Positions 1-9,901 of a stretch of 39,833 nucleotides of DNA are shown piece after piece (the stretch's first letter is position 1; each line of letters begins with the position of its first letter). Where the stretch lies: positions 1-39,833 of the forward strand of contig NZ_POQU01000026.1 of assembly GCF_002938425.1 (NCBI RefSeq). Reading direction: 5' to 3'. The translations under genes were made by a program, and so were the position numbers. The notes beneath the pieces were generated by a model. That model did not search any database. It had not been told where the DNA came from and was given only the letters and a program-made list of their open reading frames with translations. This DNA comes from Blastococcus atacamensis (lineage in GTDB: Bacteria > Actinomycetota > Actinomycetes > Mycobacteriales > Geodermatophilaceae).

Positions 1-1
1 G

Positions 2-3000
2 CTGGAGCAGGCCGCGCATATTGCCTGGCACGAGGCGCCCGCCCACCCGCAGGCGGCCCCGCACCCCTCCTGCTTCGGTTCGACCACGAGACGCGCACGA
101 CTGCGGACGATCGTCCGTAAGGACGAAGCGCGCATGACGCGCGGTGAGCTCGGCGCCAAGCAGTGGCTCGAGCGCCTCGTGCCTGAGTCGAATTGGACCG
201 ACGAGGATTGCGCAGCCGCGATTCGGGTCTTCGGACTCGTGTCCGACGTCCACACGAAAAAGGGCTTGGAGGCCGCTCGCGTCATTCCGGACGTCGATGG
301 TCAGCGGCACCCGCTCTATGCCATCGATGAGCTCTATCTCCGTGGTGAGGTGACGGGTGTCGCGACGAATCTGCCACTCGTCCGCCCCTCCTTGCTCGAG
401 CGCCCCGGTGTCGTCGACGTTCTGACTGATCAGGGATTTCGGGCGGCCGACCCCGTCGAAGAACTCATCCGATTGGTCGACTCGATCGACCGACGTTGGG
501 GTCACGCACAGTGGGGCGCCCTCTGGCAGCTCGTCGACAAGGTCGGCGGCACCGATGCCCGTGACATCCTGCTCGGCTATGTCGGGCGCGGTGGTGTTCT
601 GCGGGTGCGGGCGCGAGACGGTGCCTGGCACGAACCTAGCGAGGTGGTCGTCGCCGGCCTGGTCGAGCCGCTTGATCCGGCTCTCGTACTCGACGAGGCC
701 CTCCACGGCCTTCATCTCGGGATCCTGGAACTGATCGGCGTCGGAATGAGGCCGCTCGTCAGCGCAGCACTGCTCCGGGACGCGACCTTCCAGGAGTACC
801 GGAACACCCGACGAGAGCTGTACCTCCAGGTGGCGACCGGGCGCCGGCCCGATCCGCTCGCACTGATTTTCGATCGCACGGAAGGGCTAACCGGGCTCCA
901 GCTTCTCCGCCGATTTGTCGAGACCGGCGACCAGACCGCGCGGCTCCTGTGGACGAGGGAACTGCTCGAGGCGGACCAACCTCGTCAGTGGCAGCTCGTA
1001 CACAACAAGCGCCCCGACCAGTTCCTGCCGCTCGACTGCCCCGCTCCTCACATCTGGACGGTGCAACGTTTCGGCAGTCTCGACACCCAATGGGGTCCCC
1101 GACCGACCCGGCAGGCCCTTGCTCGCTCGTTGAGTCACTTCGCGCCCTACCTCCCCGTGGCACGTAACCCGGCGGCGGACACGCTGGATCTCGTGCGCGA
1201 CCTCGAGGCCGTGCCCGTCGACACCTGGCGGGAGTTCCTCACGCGGGTGCCGACGGCGGGTGACCCGGTCGTCCTCGGGCGGCTGTTGGCCGTGGCTGCG
1301 GCCGAGCTCCCCGAGAAGGAGACTCCTGTCGCGCTCCCGGCGGTCACTTCCGGGGTGGGTGCCCTCGTGCGCCCGTCGGATCTCTACCTTGCCCAGGACG
1401 AGGACGAGGCCCGCGAGCTCGCCTCGCGAGACCTTCCCCACGTCGTCGTGGAGGACGAGGCCGCCACCTTGCTCACCGCTCGATGGGGCTGCCGGCTCGC
1501 CTCTGCACACCTGCGAGTCGAGGTCCTCGTGGATGCGCCCCGCACGCCGGTCGGTCTTCTCGATCGCTACCGCGGCCTGCGCCCCGTGGCAGGCAATCGA
1601 CTCGACGGCCTCCGCCTGGTCGAGTGCAGCAGCGTCGTACGCCAGGTGACCGCACCGGACGGCGTTGATGCCCGTCCGGAGGACATCGCGATCGACGGCG
1701 ACACCGTCTACCACCTCGACACACTCAGCGACGAGGAGCTCCTTGAGCGCCTCGCTGAGAAGTTCGAGGTCCCCCTCACGACGACGACCGTCGATCAGAT
1801 CCTCCGGGACGCCAGGACCGAGCAGCTCAACACCATGATCGCCACCTGCCGCCTGGAGCGGGACCACGCGGCCAAGCTGCTTGTGCTCCGCGACCCCGCG
1901 GCGCTCGAGAGGCGGCTACCCAAGGGGCTGATCGACTCCCTTCGCCGCATGGGCCAGGACCTCACAGCCCACGAAGTCGCGAGACTCTTCCTCGACGTCC
2001 ACGGCTACGACGCGCTGTGGGAGCTGCGCCGGGAATTCGAGGAGTCGGGGCTCCCGGTCCCCTCCCAGTGGGCGGGGACGTCGCCTGCCATCAAGTTCGT
2101 CAGCGAGCTGGGTTTCCCGGCGGAGTACGCCGGCACGCCCGGCAACCACCTGGCGGCCGACCTGACGGTCGCTGGCCCCCCGGAGTTGGATCCTCTGCAC
2201 TGGTATCAGGAGCGGTACGCCGACAAGATTCGACAGCTGGTTGTCGAGCGCGGTCGCGCCCTGCTCTACCTGCCGACCGGCGCAGGGAAGACCCGGGTAA
2301 CGGTGGAGGCGTTCGTGCGCGCCTTCACCGAGGACGACTTCCGGGGACCGCTGCTGTGGATCGCCCAGAGCGAAGAACTTTGTGAGCAGGCCGTGCAGAC
2401 GTGGAGCGTTGTCTGGCGGCAATTCGGTGACCGTCGACCCCTGCGCATCGGGCGGCTCTGGAGTCGCAACGAGGTGGCCCAGACGGAGGACGATGTCAGC
2501 GTCATCGTGGCGACGGACGCCAAATTGGCGGTCTGCCGCGAGAAGGACGATTACGACTGGTTGGCGAATCCGTCTGCGGTGGTCATCGACGAGGCGCACA
2601 GCGCGATCGGGACGGACATCACCGCCACCCTGCGGTGGCTGGGCATCGACAGTCGCCGGACGTCCCGACCGCTCTTGGGTCTGACCGCAACTCCGTTCAA
2701 GGGCCGTAGTGCCGAGGGCACCGAGCGACTCGCAGCGCGCTTCGACCGCAACCGATGGAACGAACTGGGTGAGGATCCCTACGGAACCTTGCAGCAGATG
2801 GGCGTCCTGTCCCGTGTTCAGCACCGTCGACTGCCCGGCTCGGACTTCGTGCTCGACGCCGACGAGCAGCGCAAGACCAAGGAGCGGGGCCTACTGCCCA
2901 GTCAGGTTCTCGAGCGGATCGGTCGCGACGAGGCTCGGACCCTGCGCCTGCTCGAGGACATCAACGACCTGCCCGCCGACTGGCCGGTGCTGGTCTTCAC

Positions 3001-3391
3001 CGCCTCGGTCCAGTCGGCGCAGGTGCTGGCCGCCCTGCTCAAGTATCGAGGAATCACAGCAGCCGCGGTCAGCGGCGCAACCCGCATCCACGAGCGGCGC
3101 CGGGCGATCGAAGGTTTCAAGAACCGGGAGATCCGGGTGCTGACCAATTGCAGCGTCTTGACCGAGGGCTTCGACGCACCCGGCGTCCGCGCGCTGTACG
3201 TGGCACGCCCGACCTTCAGCCCTAACGCCTACATCCAGATGGTCGGCCGAGGTCTCCGAGGCCCTCTCAACGGCGGCAAGGAGGAGTGCCTCGTCGTGAA
3301 CGTCGAGGACACCTTCGGCCAGTTCGGCGAGAGCCTCGCCTACAAGGAGTTCGACCACTTGTGGGACCAGGACGGTGGCGAGCCGGCGTGA
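2..3391 (+). CDS. DEAD/DEAH SF2 helicase, 5'-truncated by the window edge
   Basis: This is a superfamily II ATP-dependent helicase/translocase, probably acting on DNA in the cytoplasm. Residues are numbered from the ATG at 134. Walker A PTGAGKT lies at 714-720, the DEAH box at about 819-822, and motif VI QMVGRGLRG at about 1035. The frame of the ATG at 134 has no stop back to base 2, so that Met is probably internal and the gene starts upstream of the window. About 700 residues precede the helicase. Part of this (around residues 50-180) recalls sacsin/NO VEIN-type proteins, so the missing N-terminus might hold a GHKL ATPase; this is inference. The stop overlaps the next GTG start (GTGA), so it heads, or is internal to, the DISARM-like operon. 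The helicase call is firm; the family and true start are not. Confidence 0.85.
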   Translation: MEQAAHIAWHEAPAHPQAAPHPSCFGSTTRRARLRTIVRKDEARMTRGELGAKQWLERLVPESNWTDEDCAAAIRVFGLVSDVHTKKGLEAARVIPDVDGQRHPLYAIDELYLRGEVTGVATNLPLVRPSLLERPGVVDVLTDQGFRAADPVEELIRLVDSIDRRWGHAQWGALWQLVDKVGGTDARDILLGYVGRGGVLRVRARDGAWHEPSEVVVAGLVEPLDPALVLDEALHGLHLGILELIGVGMRPLVSAALLRDATFQEYRNTRRELYLQVATGRRPDPLALIFDRTEGLTGLQLLRRFVETGDQTARLLWTRELLEADQPRQWQLVHNKRPDQFLPLDCPAPHIWTVQRFGSLDTQWGPRPTRQALARSLSHFAPYLPVARNPAADTLDLVRDLEAVPVDTWREFLTRVPTAGDPVVLGRLLAVAAAELPEKETPVALPAVTSGVGALVRPSDLYLAQDEDEARELASRDLPHVVVEDEAATLLTARWGCRLASAHLRVEVLVDAPRTPVGLLDRYRGLRPVAGNRLDGLRLVECSSVVRQVTAPDGVDARPEDIAIDGDTVYHLDTLSDEELLERLAEKFEVPLTTTTVDQILRDARTEQLNTMIATCRLERDHAAKLLVLRDPAALERRLPKGLIDSLRRMGQDLTAHEVARLFLDVHGYDALWELRREFEESGLPVPSQWAGTSPAIKFVSELGFPAEYAGTPGNHLAADLTVAGPPELDPLHWYQERYADKIRQLVVERGRALLYLPTGAGKTRVTVEAFVRAFTEDDFRGPLLWIAQSEELCEQAVQTWSVVWRQFGDRRPLRIGRLWSRNEVAQTEDDVSVIVATDAKLAVCREKDDYDWLANPSAVVIDEAHSAIGTDITATLRWLGIDSRRTSRPLLGLTATPFKGRSAEGTERLAARFDRNRWNELGEDPYGTLQQMGVLSRVQHRRLPGSDFVLDADEQRKTKERGLLPSQVLERIGRDEARTLRLLEDINDLPADWPVLVFTASVQSAQVLAALLKYRGITAAAVSGATRIHERRRAIEGFKNREIRVLTNCSVLTEGFDAPGVRALYVARPTFSPNAYIQMVGRGLRGPLNGGKEECLVVNVEDTFGQFGESLAYKEFDHLWDQDGGEPA

Positions 3392-4977
3392 AACTCGTCC
3401 CCGCCACCTCGGCTCTCGGGCCCGTCGACAGCAAGGCCGAGCTCCGCGTCGCCCAGCTGCTCGAGCAGATCGACTTCGCCTCCCCCGTGGCCGCGCTGTA
3501 CTCGGTGCACCTGCCCGTGCACGAGTACAAGCGGATGTCCGAGATCGACTTCCTCGTCGTCTGGGACGACACCGTGCTCGTCGTCGAGGTCAAGGGCGGC
3601 CGACTGGGACGTCGGGCCGGGCTGTGGACCTTCACGGACCGTTACGGCCGAACCGACGAGAAGCGGGAAGGCCCGTTCGAGCAGGCTCGCAGTGCGATGT
3701 TCGCGCTGCAGCGTCGGGTTGAGGAGAAGCTCCCCTCGGTGGACGTCGCCTGGGGTTATCTCGTCGTGACCCCCGACCAGACGCTGCCGTCGGACATCGA
3801 GTGGCACCCGGCCCAGTACGCAGGCCACGAAGCCATGTCCGTATCGCGCATGGCGAAGGCTCTGACGGACGCCCGGGCACACGCCCACTCGACCCGGTCG
3901 CGTCCGGTCCGCGGGGGTGCCTACGGCGACCTCATGCGGGTACTCCGTCCCGACTTCGACTGGGTGCCGACCCTGGGTGCCTTCGGTCCCCGGCTCGAGC
4001 AGGAGTACGTCCGGCTGGCCGAGCGTCAGTACGACCTGCTCGTCGGAGCCGAACGCCACAAGCGCGTCCTCTGCGTCGGCGGCGCCGGTTCCGGCAAGAC
4101 GCTCCTGGCGACGGAGACTGCGAGGCGCGCCGCCTGCACCGGTGCGTCGGTGCTGGTGACGTGCCGCTCACCTCGTCTGGCGGAGCTCCTTCACGCCCGT
4201 CTCGACGGGACCGGGGCCACGGTCGTGCCCTTCGACCGTTTGGACGCGTCGACGACGCCGGCCGACGTGCTGGTCGTCGACGAGGCGCAGGATCTGCTCG
4301 ACGTCGACAGCCTCCTGGTGCTCGATGAGGTGGTTGCCGGGGGGCTGACCGGTGGGCGCTGGCGCGTATTCTGCGACCCCAACAATCAGGCCAACGTCGA
4401 CGGGACCTTCGACGCGGCCGCCTTCGACGAGCTGGCTGCCTCGGCCGTCGTCGTCGATTTGCCGTACAACTGCCGCAACACGGCTCAGGTGGTGGCTCAG
4501 ACCCAGCTCATCACCGGTGCCGACATCGGTGTCGCACGCGCAGGCGAGGGCCCGCAGGTCGTGTGGGAGCAGTGCCCGGACGACGAGGCGACTGCCAAGT
4601 TGCTCGATCTGCGGCTGAAGGCGTTGCGCCGGGATGACGTCGACATGGCCGACGTCGCCGTCGTCACACTGCGGCAGCGAGTCGAGGACAGCGCGGCCGT
4701 CGCCTCTCGGGCCTACCGCACCGGCCGCCTTGCGTCGGTCTCCGGCACGCCTGTCGCCGGCACCGCGTTGCTAGTGACGGCATCGGAGATCAAGGGTCTC
4801 GAGGCCCGCCACGTCTGCGTGATCGACGTCGACGAGACCGACGACGCAATCGCCCGCGCACGGCTGTACGTCGCCATGACGCGGCCCAGGGTCAGCCTCT
4901 GGCTCGGGGTCTCGCCTCACGCCTGGACACAACTCGCCCAACGCCCGAACCCGTCGGAGGACCCCGGTGACCGCTGA
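3388..4977 (+). CDS. NERD nuclease-domain / UvrD-like SF1 helicase
   Basis: This 529-aa protein has an N-terminal NERD (nuclease-related) domain with E18, D54 (SEIDFLVV) and E67-V-K69, a PD-(D/E)XK-like arrangement. A superfamily I helicase follows, with Walker A GGAGSGKT at about 231-238, Walker B VLVVDEAQD at about 294-302, a YNCRNT segment, SEIKGLEARHVCVIDV and the motif VI region YVAMTRPRVSLW. The likely role is DNA unwinding with possible DNA cleavage. I chose GTG 3388 because it overlaps the previous stop by 4 nt (GTGA) and gives a NERD domain of normal length; the same frame runs further upstream inside the preceding gene. The next gene starts 11 nt before this one ends, which implies translational coupling. 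NERD/UvrD proteins often occur in defence islands, but they are not a standard DISARM component. Confidence 0.88.
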   Translation: MKLVPATSALGPVDSKAELRVAQLLEQIDFASPVAALYSVHLPVHEYKRMSEIDFLVVWDDTVLVVEVKGGRLGRRAGLWTFTDRYGRTDEKREGPFEQARSAMFALQRRVEEKLPSVDVAWGYLVVTPDQTLPSDIEWHPAQYAGHEAMSVSRMAKALTDARAHAHSTRSRPVRGGAYGDLMRVLRPDFDWVPTLGAFGPRLEQEYVRLAERQYDLLVGAERHKRVLCVGGAGSGKTLLATETARRAACTGASVLVTCRSPRLAELLHARLDGTGATVVPFDRLDASTTPADVLVVDEAQDLLDVDSLLVLDEVVAGGLTGGRWRVFCDPNNQANVDGTFDAAAFDELAASAVVVDLPYNCRNTAQVVAQTQLITGADIGVARAGEGPQVVWEQCPDDEATAKLLDLRLKALRRDDVDMADVAVVTLRQRVEDSAAVASRAYRTGRLASVSGTPVAGTALLVTASEIKGLEARHVCVIDVDETDDAIARARLYVAMTRPRVSLWLGVSPHAWTQLAQRPNPSEDPGDR

Positions 4978-7900
4978 GCTCGATCTCCCCGATGTGCGGG
5001 AGCGCTTCGTCGGCCATCTGCGCGGTCAGTACCTCGGCCCACAGGACGGGCAGGACGAAGTCCTCCGTACGCGTCCCGACCGGCACTACCTCGTGGGAAC
5101 TCTCTACCCACGGGCGCAGACGGCCGTCCACCACGACGGGTCGAAGCTCGGCGACGAGCCGCTCGACGACGACCTGGATGAGCCGATCGAGCTGGCCAAC
5201 GCGTGGCACCCCGCCTCGGCCGCCGTGTCCTTCCTCCACGACGCCGCGGCCCTCTCGTGCACCGTCACGGCGGGCCGGTACGAGCGGGCGGAGACCGAGG
5301 AGGACGGCTGGCGCCGGACCCCGATGCAGGCCGACGACGTGGACCTCGCCCCGGACGCCCCGACGCGAGCTCTGTTCGACGGCCGGGCCCGACTCGTGTC
5401 CGTCTGGCGTCGGACGGCCGACCGATGGCTGGTCACCGTGGCGGTGGAGAACACCGCCGTCCACGACGACGCGGACACGCCGCCGCCCACCGAGAAGTGT
5501 CTGTTCCAGGTCCACGTGCGCTGCCGGACCGTGGACGGGGTCGTGCACCCCTACCCCTCCCCCGACGACCTCAGCGACGACCCGGAGGAACAGGAGCTCC
5601 GTCTTCTGTACCGAGCCCGCCGCGCCTACGGCGTGGGCCACGGCTGCTCCGTGAACTGGACCCTGTCCGAGAACGGGAACGTCACCGAGGTCGAGACGGA
5701 AATGTTGCCGATGACCTCGGTGCCAGCGACGAAGGGTCCGGAACTGGCCTCACCGGCGCTGTCGCTGCGCCGGCTGGCCGACGCGAGCTCCTCCGTCGAG
5801 GACCTCTGCACCGACCTCGACGCGTTCGTGGACGCCTACAAGACCTGGGCGGACGAGCGTGCCGCCGAGATCGACACGCTGCCGGGACACCACCACGACG
5901 CCGCGCGTCGGCTGGTTTCCCGGATCCGTACGGCGAAGGACCGCATGCGCGCGGGCGTCACCCTCCTTCGCACCGACGCACGAGCGCTCCTGGCCTTCCG
6001 ACTGGCCAATGCCGCCATGCGCGAGCAGATGCTGCAGAGCGCCCATGTGGAGAGACTTCCGGGCGAGTTCGGTCGGCCGCTCGCTCCGCGCCCCGAACAG
6101 CGCGAGCCGACGTGGCGACCGTTTCAGCTCGGCTTCCTCCTGCTCACGCTGCCGTCGATGACCGACGACCGCCATCCCGACCGGGAGACGGTCGACCTCA
6201 TCTGGTTCCCCACGGGCGGCGGGAAGACCGAGGCCTACCTCGGACTCGCGGCCTATGAGATGGTGCGTCGCCGGCTCGACCGGGGACTGGCCGGCGGCGG
6301 CACCGCCGTCCTGACCCGGTACACGCTGCGGCTGCTCACCACGCAGCAGTTCCAGCGGGCCGCGACCCTGATTTGCGCCCTCGAGCGGCTGCGGGACGAC
6401 CACCCGGCGCTGGATCGCACGCCCCCGTTCTCCATCGGCCTGTGGGTCGGCAGCGGCACGACGCCGAACGACTACGAGACGGCTCACAAGCAGGCGGTCG
6501 ACCTCAAAAAGGCCCAGACGCCGGTCAGTCCGTACCAGATCCAAAACTGCCCGTGGTGCGGAACACCGCTGTTCCCGGAGAAGCGCTCGAAGGAGGCCGC
6601 CTATGGCGTCCGGACGACGAGGTCTACGTTCGAGCTGTTCTGCCCCAACGACGAGTGCTCGTTCCACGACGCCCTGCCCGTTCAGGTGGTGGACGAACAG
6701 ATCTTCGACCACCCGCCCACGTTGCTCGTGGCCACGGTGGACAAGCTGGCCCGGCTGCCGTGGCTGGAGGACGCCGGTTCCTTGCTCGGCCTCGGCAACG
6801 TCCCCTTCGATGCCCCCAGCCTGGTCATCCAGGATGAGCTCCACCTGCTCTCCGGACCGCTGGGGACGACCGTCGCTCTCTACGAGTCGGCCGTGCAAGG
6901 GCTGCTGGGGTGGAACGGCAAACGACCGAAGGTTGTCGCGTCCACGGCCACCATTCGCGCGGCCGACCATCAAGTGCGCAGTCTGTACGGCACGGTCGTG
7001 GCTCTTTTCCCGCCCAGCGGGCTGTCCGCCGACAACAGTTTCTTCGCGGTGCCCGACCCGACCAAGCCGGGCCGCCTCTACATGGGTTTGATGCCGCAGG
7101 CTCACACCCAGGCGTTCGCCACCGTGTTGGCGTCCACGGCCCTCCTGCAAGGCCCCGCACAGCTGGAGCTGGACGGTGCCGCCAAGGATGCGTACTGGAC
7201 GGTCGTCGCATACCACAACAGCCTGCGGGAACTCGGCCGCACGGTCACCATCGCCCGGGACGACGTCGAGAGCATGCTCCTGGCCCGATCGAGCCCGGAG
7301 CATCCGAGTCGCAGGCTCAAGCGTGACGGCGTCGTGGAGTTGACGAGCAACGTCCGGCCGGAGCAGCTTCCGCAGATCCTCGCCCAGCTGGAGCGCAAGG
7401 CCGATCACGCGGAGGCCGTGGATCTCCTCGCCACCACCAACATGTTGTCGGTGGGTATCGACATCAGCCGGCTGGGCCTCATGCTGATGAACGGCCAGCC
7501 GAAGACGACGTCGGAGTACATCCAGGCCACCAGCCGGGTGGGTCGCGGGAAGGTGCCCGGTCTCGTGGTCACCCTGCTGCGTGCCTCGAAGCCCCGCGAC
7601 CGGTCCCACTACGAGGCGTTCCGCGCCTATCACGAGGCGCTCTACCGCTACGTCGAGCCCACCAGCGTCACCCCGTGGTCCCTGGCCTCGCGGGAACGGG
7701 CGCTCAGCGCCGCGCTGGTCATGATGGTCCGCCACGGCGTCGGGCTCCGGTCCAACGAGGATGCCGGGGAGTTCTCGGCGGACGATCCGCGGGTCAAGGC
7801 GGCCGTGGAACGCATCCGAGCCATTGCGTCACTCGCCGATCCCGACGAGGCGCAGCGGGTGACGGACGAGCTGCAGCGGCTCGTCAACGAGTGGGATCAC

Positions 7901-8071
7901 CGCGCGTCCGAGGCGGTGGCGCGTGGGGAGAAGCTGCGTTACCGGTCGCCCAAGGGTGAAGCGCTGCTCAAGGAGTTCGGCGAACGGAAGGACGGCTGGG
8001 AGACGATGCACTCGATGCGCTCGGTGGACCGACAGGTTCGGGTGCTCGCCATCGGGGAGACCGCTCGATGA
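4967..8071 (+). CDS. DrmA-like DISARM helicase
   Basis: This 1034-aa SF2-type helicase resembles DrmA, the helicase of the anti-phage DISARM system. Walker A PTGGGKTEAY is at about 415-424. A predicted zinc cluster has C528/C531 (CPWC) and C559/C564 (CPNDEC). The Walker B box is DELH at 623-626, followed by motif III STATI. The C-terminal signature has SVGIDISRLGLMLMNG and QATSRVGRG. The start is GTG 4967, preceded by GGAGG and overlapping the end of the NERD helicase gene by 11 nt. The stop overlaps the DrmB-like start (ATGA), and this helicase/DUF1998 order is the DISARM core arrangement. It appears somewhat shorter than typical DrmA. DrmA and DrmB form a complex in studied systems; the same here is inference. 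Confidence 0.85.
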   Translation: MTAELDLPDVRERFVGHLRGQYLGPQDGQDEVLRTRPDRHYLVGTLYPRAQTAVHHDGSKLGDEPLDDDLDEPIELANAWHPASAAVSFLHDAAALSCTVTAGRYERAETEEDGWRRTPMQADDVDLAPDAPTRALFDGRARLVSVWRRTADRWLVTVAVENTAVHDDADTPPPTEKCLFQVHVRCRTVDGVVHPYPSPDDLSDDPEEQELRLLYRARRAYGVGHGCSVNWTLSENGNVTEVETEMLPMTSVPATKGPELASPALSLRRLADASSSVEDLCTDLDAFVDAYKTWADERAAEIDTLPGHHHDAARRLVSRIRTAKDRMRAGVTLLRTDARALLAFRLANAAMREQMLQSAHVERLPGEFGRPLAPRPEQREPTWRPFQLGFLLLTLPSMTDDRHPDRETVDLIWFPTGGGKTEAYLGLAAYEMVRRRLDRGLAGGGTAVLTRYTLRLLTTQQFQRAATLICALERLRDDHPALDRTPPFSIGLWVGSGTTPNDYETAHKQAVDLKKAQTPVSPYQIQNCPWCGTPLFPEKRSKEAAYGVRTTRSTFELFCPNDECSFHDALPVQVVDEQIFDHPPTLLVATVDKLARLPWLEDAGSLLGLGNVPFDAPSLVIQDELHLLSGPLGTTVALYESAVQGLLGWNGKRPKVVASTATIRAADHQVRSLYGTVVALFPPSGLSADNSFFAVPDPTKPGRLYMGLMPQAHTQAFATVLASTALLQGPAQLELDGAAKDAYWTVVAYHNSLRELGRTVTIARDDVESMLLARSSPEHPSRRLKRDGVVELTSNVRPEQLPQILAQLERKADHAEAVDLLATTNMLSVGIDISRLGLMLMNGQPKTTSEYIQATSRVGRGKVPGLVVTLLRASKPRDRSHYEAFRAYHEALYRYVEPTSVTPWSLASRERALSAALVMMVRHGVGLRSNEDAGEFSADDPRVKAAVERIRAIASLADPDEAQRVTDELQRLVNEWDHRASEAVARGEKLRYRSPKGEALLKEFGERKDGWETMHSMRSVDRQVRVLAIGETAR

Positions 8072-9873
8072 GATCGCTGCGCCTCGGTCAGACCGTCAGC
8101 CCCTTCGGCGTCGGCGCGATTCTCGACGTCCTCGGGGAGTCCCTGATGGCCACCGACATCAGCGAGTGGCCGTACGAGCACACCGTCCGCGTCGAGTCCC
8201 CACGACTGGAGGAGAAGCTCGGCGTCAAGGAGTTGCGCTCGCCGCCCAGTTCACCTGCGGAGCCGTCCAGCAAGGCGCCCGGGCTCAAGTACGAACGGTT
8301 CCCACGCTGGCTGTTCTGTCAGAACTGCCGCCGCATGCACAGGTCGAGCACACACGAGGAGACCGGCAAGGCTCCGGCGTGCGCCGCCTGCGACGGGCAC
8401 CTGGTCCCCATGCGCTTCATCGCCGTCTGCACCCGCCGCGGGCATGCGATGGACGTCCCGTGGGACACCTGGGCGCATTCCGAGTACGAGTCCGAGGACC
8501 AGCGGAAGTGCCAGAACCGGAAGCTGCGGTTCGAGACGCGTGAGGGTGGCACCCAGGGCCTGGCGAGCCTGGTCATCCGGTGCGAGACCTGCAAGGCGCG
8601 CCGGCATCTGGGCGACCTCACGGCCAAGGACTCCCTGAAGCGCATCGGCGTGCGCTGCAGTGGCAAACAGCCGTGGCAGCGAGGCGGATTCCCTGCCTGC
8701 GACGAGCGGGTCGAGGTGGTTCAGCGCGGCGCCACCAACGTCACCATGGCCGACGTGACGACGGCGTTGGACATCCCCGAGCCGGCGCGCCCGCCACGTG
8801 ACCACGTCACCGAGATCCGGCAGCACCGGAACTTCGAGGACGTGGCCTCGGCTCCGACCGGCCCTCGCGCGGCGGTGCTCATCGGACTGATCGCAGAGGA
8901 CGTCGGAGTGTCCGAGGACCTGGTCCTGCAGGTGGCGCAGGCGGGAACGGCCTCCTCCGACGATCTGCTCGAGACCCGGGCGGGCCTGCTCGCGGACGAG
9001 TGGCGGGCGTTCCAGCAGGTCGGCGACGACCCGGATGCGCGAACCGGCAGCCGGGACTTCGTCATCTCGCCGTCCACGATCGTGGCCAAGGCCTCGAATG
9101 CCGTCGAGGACGAGCTGTCCGACCGGATCGAGGACGTCGTCCTCGTGCACCGGCTCCGAGAGGTCCGCGTGCAGCACGGATTCCGTCGCTACGCCCTGGA
9201 CGCCGACCTCGTGCCGGTCGAGCTCGGACCGCGGATCCGTGAGCGATGGCTGCCGGCGGTCGAGTCCTTCGGGGAGGGCATTTTCCTGGCGCTCGACGAG
9301 GACGAGGTCGGCCGGTGGGAGGAGCAGCCGGCCGTAGTGCAGCGTGCCGCGAAGCTCGAGCGACGGCGGCAGGAGAGCCTGCTCGGCTCCCGGCTCACGC
9401 CGGTCAGCCCGCGTGTCCTCCTGGTGCACACGTTCGCGCACCTGCTGATGCGCCAGCTGGCGTTTTCTTGCGGCTACTCGGCAGCGTCCCTCCGGGAACG
9501 CGTGTACGCCTCCCCCGGACCCGCGGGACAGGCCGGTCTGCTCGTCTACACGGCGTCCGGTGACGCAGAGGGTACGCTGGGCGGGCTCGTGCGACAGGGC
9601 GAGGAGCCCCGCCTCGCGCGCAGCGTTGTGGCGGCGCTCGAGAGCGCGGCCTGGTGCTCCGCCGACCCTGTCTGCCGAGAGAGCCCAGGGCAGGGGCTGG
9701 GTAGCCTCAACCTGGCGGCCTGCCACGGCTGCAGCCTGGTCGCGGAGACGTCCTGTGAGAGCAGTAACGTGCTGCTCGACCGCGTCCTGGTCGTCGGTGA
9801 CGACGAGACCCCGGGCTACTTCGGAGACCTGGTGACCGCGATCCGCGAGGAAGCCGCACGGAGGAACGTCTGA
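8068..9873 (+). CDS. DrmB-like DUF1998 protein
   Basis: This 601-aa protein has the two hallmarks of DrmB. The N-terminal SPFGVGAILDVLGESLMA segment is typical of the family. The C-terminal DUF1998 region runs from about residue 448 (VHTFAHLLMRQLAFSCGYS) through VYTASGDAEGTLGGLV to a cysteine-rich stretch with CSADPVC near 530 and CHGCS beyond. Additional likely zinc ligands are C84/C87 (CQNC), C105/C108 (CAAC), C172/C175 (CETC) and C211. DrmB is the partner of the DrmA helicase in DISARM and has no assigned catalytic activity. The start is ATG 8068, overlapping the helicase stop by 4 nt. The next gene starts 28 nt downstream. No phospholipase-D DrmC follows. Confidence 0.87.
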   Translation: MRSLRLGQTVSPFGVGAILDVLGESLMATDISEWPYEHTVRVESPRLEEKLGVKELRSPPSSPAEPSSKAPGLKYERFPRWLFCQNCRRMHRSSTHEETGKAPACAACDGHLVPMRFIAVCTRRGHAMDVPWDTWAHSEYESEDQRKCQNRKLRFETREGGTQGLASLVIRCETCKARRHLGDLTAKDSLKRIGVRCSGKQPWQRGGFPACDERVEVVQRGATNVTMADVTTALDIPEPARPPRDHVTEIRQHRNFEDVASAPTGPRAAVLIGLIAEDVGVSEDLVLQVAQAGTASSDDLLETRAGLLADEWRAFQQVGDDPDARTGSRDFVISPSTIVAKASNAVEDELSDRIEDVVLVHRLREVRVQHGFRRYALDADLVPVELGPRIRERWLPAVESFGEGIFLALDEDEVGRWEEQPAVVQRAAKLERRRQESLLGSRLTPVSPRVLLVHTFAHLLMRQLAFSCGYSAASLRERVYASPGPAGQAGLLVYTASGDAEGTLGGLVRQGEEPRLARSVVAALESAAWCSADPVCRESPGQGLGSLNLAACHGCSLVAETSCESSNVLLDRVLVVGDDETPGYFGDLVTAIREEAARRNV

Positions 9874-9901
9874 ATATGTACGCCCTGAGGCGTGGACGGC
9901 C

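Noticed and set aside
5750-7735. 661-aa - strand frame
   Set aside because: It is the antisense shadow of the DrmA-like gene, whose motifs are unambiguous.
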